The translations under genes were made by a program, and so were the position numbers. Below, in pieces: positions 59,215 to 64,000 of a stretch of 64,000 bases of DNA (positions are counted from its first letter, which is position 1; each line of letters starts with the position of its first letter). The notes under the pieces were generated by a model. It was given only the letters and a program-made list of their open reading frames with translations, searched no databases and was not told the origin of the DNA. This stretch comes from Clostridiaceae bacterium (GTDB taxonomy: Bacteria > Bacillota > Clostridia > Lachnospirales > Lachnospiraceae), in the NCBI GenBank assembly GCA_910575795.1, contig CAJTGE010000013.1:1-64000 (forward strand), given 5' to 3'.

Positions 59215-61740
59215 ATGAGACAGATGAAGTGTGTACCAGACAAAGCGGCCAGAGAGGTTTCTGTGAAATATGCCCATTTTAAAAGCACTGCGGACGGCGG
59301 GTTCAGATATCAGAGCGTCCGGGCCCATCTGGAGGAAACAGCGGCATTTTCAGAGCGGTTCGCGGCAAAAACCGGGATGCGAGAGACAGGGCGGCTGCTG
59401 GGGATTCTCCATGACAGCGGCAAATTCAGCGATGCATATCAGGACTATCTGCATGCCTGTATGCGGTATGAGGCGGGAGACGCCCCCGCCCCGCCCAGGA
59501 AGGGCAGCGTGGATCACGGGAGCTTCGGCGCGGTTTATGTGATGGAGGAATTGCGCGACAGGGCGGATCCGTATTCGGAGCTGGCGGCAGAGATTCTGGC
59601 CATGGCCATTGCCAGCCATCACGGGGGGCTCAGGGATTATCTGGGGCCTGATACATCCGCGCCTCTCTGGAAGCGGATTGAGGGATACCCGGTTCATAAA
59701 CGGGAGGAATATGCACAAATCAGGGCGGAATTTGAACATGAGTTTTCAAGGGCAGAGCTTGAGCGCCTGTTTTCGGTTTCGGTACAGGAGCTGAAAGAAT
59801 GGAAGAAACGCCTGCCTGAATTTACTAAATTTCAGCTCCATCTGCTGGTGAGGTTTCTGTATAGCTGCCTGATCGATGCAGACAGGGAAGACACGCGCCT
59901 GTTTATGGAAGGGGAGAAGCCGGAGCCGGAAAACAGGGACTGGGATCTGTATGGGCGACGGCTGGAACAGTTTCTGGAAAGGCTGCATGAGAGGCAGCCG
60001 AAAAGCCCGTCTGAAAAGAAGATAAGAGATTTGCGGGAGGCGGTATCCGCTGCCTGCCACAAAGCCGGCGGCTGGCCCAGGGGCGTATACAAGCTGACCG
60101 TACCCACAGGAGGAGGCAAGACCTTTGCAGGCATGCGTATGGCCCTTAGGCATATGCGGCAAGAGGACGCGGCGGGGATTGGGCATATCATACAGGTCCT
60201 GCCTTTTACGAGTATCATCGAGCAGAATGCGAAAGCCGTGCGGGATGCGCTTCAGTGCGGGGAGGATCTTCTGGAGCATCACTCGAATGTTGTGACAGAG
60301 GGGCAGGAAGGAGACAGAGGCGGGGAGGAAGAAAGAGACGCAGAGGAACATAACCTTTCCTCCGAGCAGTACCGGCTGCTGACCGAGAGATGGAATACCA
60401 GTTTTATTTTCACCACAACCGTGCAGTTCCTGAACACCGTATACGGCCCTGGAACACAGGATATCAGACGAATGCACAGCCTTGCGGATTCGGTGATCAT
60501 CATGGACGAAGTCCAGGCCCTGCCGCTGAAAACCATGAAGCTATTTGGCGAACTTGTAAATTTTCTGTACAATGCATGCAATACAACGGTTTTACTGTGT
60601 ACAGCGACGCAGCCGGAACTGGAGAAACGGCCAATTGGGATTAAAACAGAAGTGAAAGAAATCATGCCAAATGTGAATGAAATATTTCAAAAATTCCAGC
60701 GCATGGAGGTGAGGGACAGGACGCAGGCGGGCGGATACAGCATAGAGGCAGCGGCGGATTTCCTTGAGGAGGCGAAAGGGGAGGTAAACAGCCTTCTGGT
60801 TGTGATGAACACAAAAACGATCGCCAGACAGCTCTATGAAGCGTTAAAAAAACGGATCAGCAGCCATGCGCAAATCCTGTATATCACGACCGAGCTTTGC
60901 CCGGCGCACCGCAGCGATGTGATCCGCCGCCTGAAGGAATTACTGGAGCAGAAGCGTTCCGTCGTCTGCGTCAGCACAAGCATCCTGGAAGCCGGCGTGG
61001 ACGTAAGCTTTGAGTGTGTTGTAAGGAATCTTGCAGGGCTGGATTCCATCGCCCAGTCGAGCGGGCGGGGGAACCGCCACGGGGAACAGGGGCAAAACGG
61101 GATTACCTATATCATAAATATAGCGGATGAGCGTCTGGGCTCCATGCAGGAAATCATCGTGGGGGAGGAGAAGGCAAGGGCAGTTTTGGATACATACAGA
61201 AAGATGCCGCAGGCGTATCATGGCAGCCTCCTGTCCCCGGCGGCCATGTCGGATTACTATCAGAAGTATTTCGGGGCGGCGGACATCGAGTCCCGGATGA
61301 GTTATCCGGTAAAGAGCGACCCGGAAATACGGGATTTATATTCGTATTTTACAACAACAGGGGATACGGCGCTGCGCAGGCGTTATCAGAACAGAGTGGG
61401 AGATTATAAGTGGATCCTGACGTATCCGTTTGAGACGGCGGGCAGGCAGTTCCGGGTGATTGACGAGGATACGGTATCGGTTCTGGTTCCCTACAAAAAG
61501 GGAGACGAACTGATCCGTCAGATAATGGAAAAGGACGGACGGTTTCACCTTGGTGAAATCAGAAGGCTCATCCGGGAGGCGCGGCCCTATTTTGTAAGCC
61601 TGTATACGGACAGGCTGCGCGCGTACCAGCACGCCGTGTCAGCATCCCCCGCGCCGGGGATTTTGATTCTGCGGGATGGGTATTATGATGAAACCGTTGG
61701 TATAAAAGAAGAACAGACACTGGAGTTTTTATTGCGTTGA
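59215..61740 (+). CDS. cas3: CRISPR-associated helicase/nuclease Cas3, type I-C
   Basis: 841 aa. The N-terminal HD nuclease (LGILHDSGKFSDAYQDYL near 62-79, later ASHHGGLRDYLG) is followed by an SF2 helicase: VPTGGGKTFAGM (Walker A, about 297), MDEVQALP (motif II, 430-437), and GRGNRHGEQG in motif VI. It is recruited by Cascade to unwind and degrade target DNA. Gene order cas3-cas5c-cas8c identifies subtype I-C. ATG 59215 follows GGCGGAGAG. The preceding DNA has an AT-rich stretch that may hold the operon promoter. Confidence 0.95.
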   Translation: MRQMKCVPDKAAREVSVKYAHFKSTADGGFRYQSVRAHLEETAAFSERFAAKTGMRETGRLLGILHDSGKFSDAYQDYLHACMRYEAGDAPAPPRKGSVDHGSFGAVYVMEELRDRADPYSELAAEILAMAIASHHGGLRDYLGPDTSAPLWKRIEGYPVHKREEYAQIRAEFEHEFSRAELERLFSVSVQELKEWKKRLPEFTKFQLHLLVRFLYSCLIDADREDTRLFMEGEKPEPENRDWDLYGRRLEQFLERLHERQPKSPSEKKIRDLREAVSAACHKAGGWPRGVYKLTVPTGGGKTFAGMRMALRHMRQEDAAGIGHIIQVLPFTSIIEQNAKAVRDALQCGEDLLEHHSNVVTEGQEGDRGGEEERDAEEHNLSSEQYRLLTERWNTSFIFTTTVQFLNTVYGPGTQDIRRMHSLADSVIIMDEVQALPLKTMKLFGELVNFLYNACNTTVLLCTATQPELEKRPIGIKTEVKEIMPNVNEIFQKFQRMEVRDRTQAGGYSIEAAADFLEEAKGEVNSLLVVMNTKTIARQLYEALKKRISSHAQILYITTELCPAHRSDVIRRLKELLEQKRSVVCVSTSILEAGVDVSFECVVRNLAGLDSIAQSSGRGNRHGEQGQNGITYIINIADERLGSMQEIIVGEEKARAVLDTYRKMPQAYHGSLLSPAAMSDYYQKYFGAADIESRMSYPVKSDPEIRDLYSYFTTTGDTALRRRYQNRVGDYKWILTYPFETAGRQFRVIDEDTVSVLVPYKKGDELIRQIMEKDGRFHLGEIRRLIREARPYFVSLYTDRLRAYQHAVSASPAPGILILRDGYYDETVGIKEEQTLEFLLR

Positions 61741-61762
61741 CTGGGAAGGTGAAGGATGAAAA

Positions 61763-62449
61763 ATGAAAAATGAGATAACCTACCGTGTGTGGGGGCGGTA
61801 TGCGCTGTTTACGGATCCGGCGACGAAAATCGGGGGTGAAAAGAGCAGCCTGCAGATTCCCACCCCCCAGAGCATAAAAGGGGTAACGGAGAGCGTGTAC
61901 TGGAAACCGTCGATCATATGGGTTGTGGACGAAATCCGGGTTATGAACCCGATCCGGATGGAGGGAAAGGGAATCCGCCCCATCGGGGACAAGGGAAATG
62001 ATCTGGCGAGGTATACGTACTTAAGGGATGTGGAGTACGAGGTGAGGGCGCATTTTGAATTCAATCAAAACCGTCCTGATTTGAGCCGGGACTGGGATGA
62101 AAATAAGCACTATTTTATGGCGCTGCGCAGCCTGAGGGCAGGGGGGAGGAGAGATATTTTTCTCGGGGCAAGGGAATGCCAGGCTTATGTGGAACCCGTG
62201 GAATTCGGAAGCAGGAAGGGGGCATATGATGAGACGGACATGGACTTCGGGCTGCAGTATCACTCCATCGGATATCCGGATGAAACAGACGGGCATGAGA
62301 TGAAGGTCCGCTTCTGGTATCCGCAGATGAGAAAGGGGAGGATCCTGTGCTGCCGGCCGGAGGACTGCCCGAAGGAACGGCTGCTCAGGAACGCGCCGAT
62401 GAAACCATTTTCACCTCAGATAAATTTTTCTTATACAGAGGAGGCATAA
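61763..62449 (+). CDS. cas5c: Cas5c (Cas5d), type I-C crRNA-processing endonuclease
   Basis: 228 aa. In type I-C systems Cas5 replaces Cas6 as the pre-crRNA nuclease. Residues Tyr46 (in SVYWKPS) and Lys115-His116 (in ENKHYFMALR) align with the catalytic Tyr46, Lys116 and His117 of Bacillus halodurans Cas5d, so activity is expected. GRYALFTDP at the N-terminus and a glycine-rich RAGGRRDIFLGARECQAYVE are typical. It starts 22 bp after cas3. Confidence 0.94.
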   Translation: MKNEITYRVWGRYALFTDPATKIGGEKSSLQIPTPQSIKGVTESVYWKPSIIWVVDEIRVMNPIRMEGKGIRPIGDKGNDLARYTYLRDVEYEVRAHFEFNQNRPDLSRDWDENKHYFMALRSLRAGGRRDIFLGARECQAYVEPVEFGSRKGAYDETDMDFGLQYHSIGYPDETDGHEMKVRFWYPQMRKGRILCCRPEDCPKERLLRNAPMKPFSPQINFSYTEEA

Positions 62450-62452
62450 GCC

Positions 62453-64000
62453 ATGGGTATGATGGATCTGCTGCACCGTACGTATGAGTATGCGTATGAG
62501 GCGAACGATACGGAGCTTTTGGAGCATTATCTGATTTCCCAGACAATGGCGGCGGCCCCGATTGTGCTGTGGATCGACGAGAAGGGGGAGTTTGCGGACG
62601 CCGGCTATGAATCAGATAAAAATAAGCAGAAAATCAGCATTCCCTGCACGGAAAAATCGGCCGGGCGCTCCGGGACGAATCCATGTCCGCATCCGCTGTT
62701 TGACAAGCTGAGCTACCTGGCAGGGGATGGGGCGGCGTATCAGATTGATAATGAAAAGCCCCATTTCACATACATGGAGCAGCTTCGGGCATGGTGTCAG
62801 TCAGAGCAGGGCAATAACTATGTGAAAACCGTCTGTTTGTATCTGGAAAAGAACACGTTACTTCATGATCTGGAGCGGAAAGGAGTAATTGACGCCTCAA
62901 AGCCAGAGGAATTGGACAAGAAATGCCGGGAGCTGGTGAGAGTCGGGATCCGGAGAGGTATTGGTATGGAGGATCTGGAGTTATGGAACGAGAAGAGCAT
63001 TCAGGAAGACTTTGTCCGCTATCTGGGCGGCAGGCAGGGCGAAAAGGGTCTGTGCTATATAAGCGGCCAGGAGGGATTGCTTTCAGAAAACCATCCGAAA
63101 ACGATCTGGAACGCGAATGCAAACGCCAAGCTGATATCCGCCAATGAGAAGGAAAACAGGGGCCTTGTCTTTTCCGGACGCTTTGCCACATCCGGCCAGG
63201 CGGCGCAGATAAGCTATGAAGCGTCCCAGAAAATCCACAATGCGTTAAAGTGGCTGATACAGAAACAGGGACAAGCCATTGGAGACAAGATGCTGGTCGC
63301 GTGGGGGCTCAGCGCTTCAAACGGGGCCGGATCGGATCTGGCGCAGGTATTTGACGGCACAGGAGCCCTGTTTGACGATGAGGAAGAAGAAAGCGCGATC
63401 GTGAATGCAGACACGCAGGCGGAATTCGCAGCCCGCCTGAAAGCGGCCATTTTCCGCCGGGAGCAGGATTTAAGGCATAATGAACGGATCGCATTCCTTG
63501 TACTGGAAGCGGCTACGCCGGGGCGGCTGTCCGTTTGCTATTACCAGGAGTTTTCCCCGGCGCAGTATTCAGAGCTGGTTCAAAATGTGGGGAGGTGGCA
63601 TACGGCCCACGCCTGGGATTACGGCTCGTTTGATGCGGACAAAAAGGCCTGGGTAAAACGGATCCAGTCCCCGTCCGTTTTAGAGATTGCCCGCTTTGCA
63701 CAGGGCGTGGAAAAAAACGGAAAAATCGAAGTGGATAAAGAGAAAAAAATCGAAGGGGACGCCATCGTGCGCCTGCTCCCGTGTGTGACAGAAGGAAAGG
63801 CCCTGCCGGGGGACATTGCCAGGAAGCTGGTGTTAAAGTCCCGTTATCCTCTGCGCTACAGCGGGAAAAACTGGGACAGGCTTCTGAAAATTACATGTTC
63901 GGTAGTGAGAGCTGACTTTAAGGAGGTGGGAACCATGGATATCAACAGGGATTCCATAGATATTCATTATAACTACGGGCGCTGGCTGGCGTGCGCGCAT
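62453..64000 (+). CDS. cas8c: Cas8c (Csd1), type I-C large subunit, truncated by window end
   Basis: 516 codons are present and the frame runs off the right edge. The start MGMMDLLHRTYEYAYEANDT with APIVLWIDEKGEF and the later RIAFLVLEAATPGRLSVCYY are typical of Csd1. CRYPLRYSGKNWDR-like sequence (SRYPLRYSGKNWD) comes near the end. Cas8c recognises the PAM in the I-C Cascade. AGAGGAGG precedes ATG 62453, three bases after the cas5c stop. cas7c, cas4, cas1, cas2 and the array should follow beyond 64000. Confidence 0.93.
   Translation, partial: MGMMDLLHRTYEYAYEANDTELLEHYLISQTMAAAPIVLWIDEKGEFADAGYESDKNKQKISIPCTEKSAGRSGTNPCPHPLFDKLSYLAGDGAAYQIDNEKPHFTYMEQLRAWCQSEQGNNYVKTVCLYLEKNTLLHDLERKGVIDASKPEELDKKCRELVRVGIRRGIGMEDLELWNEKSIQEDFVRYLGGRQGEKGLCYISGQEGLLSENHPKTIWNANANAKLISANEKENRGLVFSGRFATSGQAAQISYEASQKIHNALKWLIQKQGQAIGDKMLVAWGLSASNGAGSDLAQVFDGTGALFDDEEEESAIVNADTQAEFAARLKAAIFRREQDLRHNERIAFLVLEAATPGRLSVCYYQEFSPAQYSELVQNVGRWHTAHAWDYGSFDADKKAWVKRIQSPSVLEIARFAQGVEKNGKIEVDKEKKIEGDAIVRLLPCVTEGKALPGDIARKLVLKSRYPLRYSGKNWDRLLKITCSVVRADFKEVGTMDINRDSIDIHYNYGRWLACAH

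Overview
The window reads as the chromosome of an anaerobic, spore-forming Firmicute, most likely a member of the Lachnospiraceae (Clostridium cluster XIVa). The evidence is two T-box leaders (thrS, metNIQ), an infC-rpmI-rplT operon with an ATT start codon, AddAB instead of RecBCD, RqcH, a mother-cell sigma factor SigK, and Clostridia-type small proteins (DUF1540, DUF4321, C-GCAxxG-C-C). No species is assigned.

Layout. 1-3140 is a graveyard of serine-recombinase pieces, an aldo/keto reductase split by a 160-bp inverted-repeat element, an alpha/beta-hydrolase stub and a TetR/antiporter chimera. 3157-8186 carries rqcH, a heptad-repeat coiled-coil gene, tRNA-Trp, a plasmid/ICE-type replication-initiator remnant, a GNAT gene and degenerate membrane-protein DNA. 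8187-19943 holds a PLP enzyme followed by the cell-shape and division block radC-mreC-mreD-PBP2-minC / minD-minE-rodA-mgsA-DD-carboxypeptidase. 19962-25165 is translation: T-box-thrS, then infC-rpmI-rplT. 25216-33422 is addB, a GNAT gene and addA.

The central result lies at 34223-42327. sigK is cut inside the recognition-helix codons of region 4.2 by a 7,478-bp element. The missing 3' end of sigK (encoding YVSRIEKKALSKL and a few more residues) lies at 42265-42327, directly after the element. Joining the two halves at a shared TA dinucleotide restores a 208-codon sigK exactly in frame. The element carries a chemoreceptor, a DUF6870 protein and an overlapping operon of three large serine recombinases. 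It is therefore a candidate 'skin'-like sigK-intervening element, with a different insertion point and a different, much smaller gene content from the classical Bacillus subtilis and Clostridioides difficile examples. The predicted SigK also lacks a pro-sequence, so DNA excision could be its main switch. A sigma-K-like promoter precedes sigK and another precedes a very cysteine-rich small protein at 49917.

After sigK come a deleted AAA-ATPase/nuclease pseudogene, a betaine-type ABC transporter (binding protein and permease fused, plus a CBS-domain ATPase), trkA-trkH, the cysteine-rich protein, a HAD phosphatase, a metallophosphoesterase, a GH13 glucosidase, a Met T-box with metN-metI-metQ and an M20 amidohydrolase. 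The window ends in a type I-C CRISPR-Cas operon (cas3-cas5c-cas8c, the last cut by the window edge). No CRISPR array is inside the window. Several families of short palindromic repeats (MITE/REP-like) are scattered between genes, and one ends inside a coding region.
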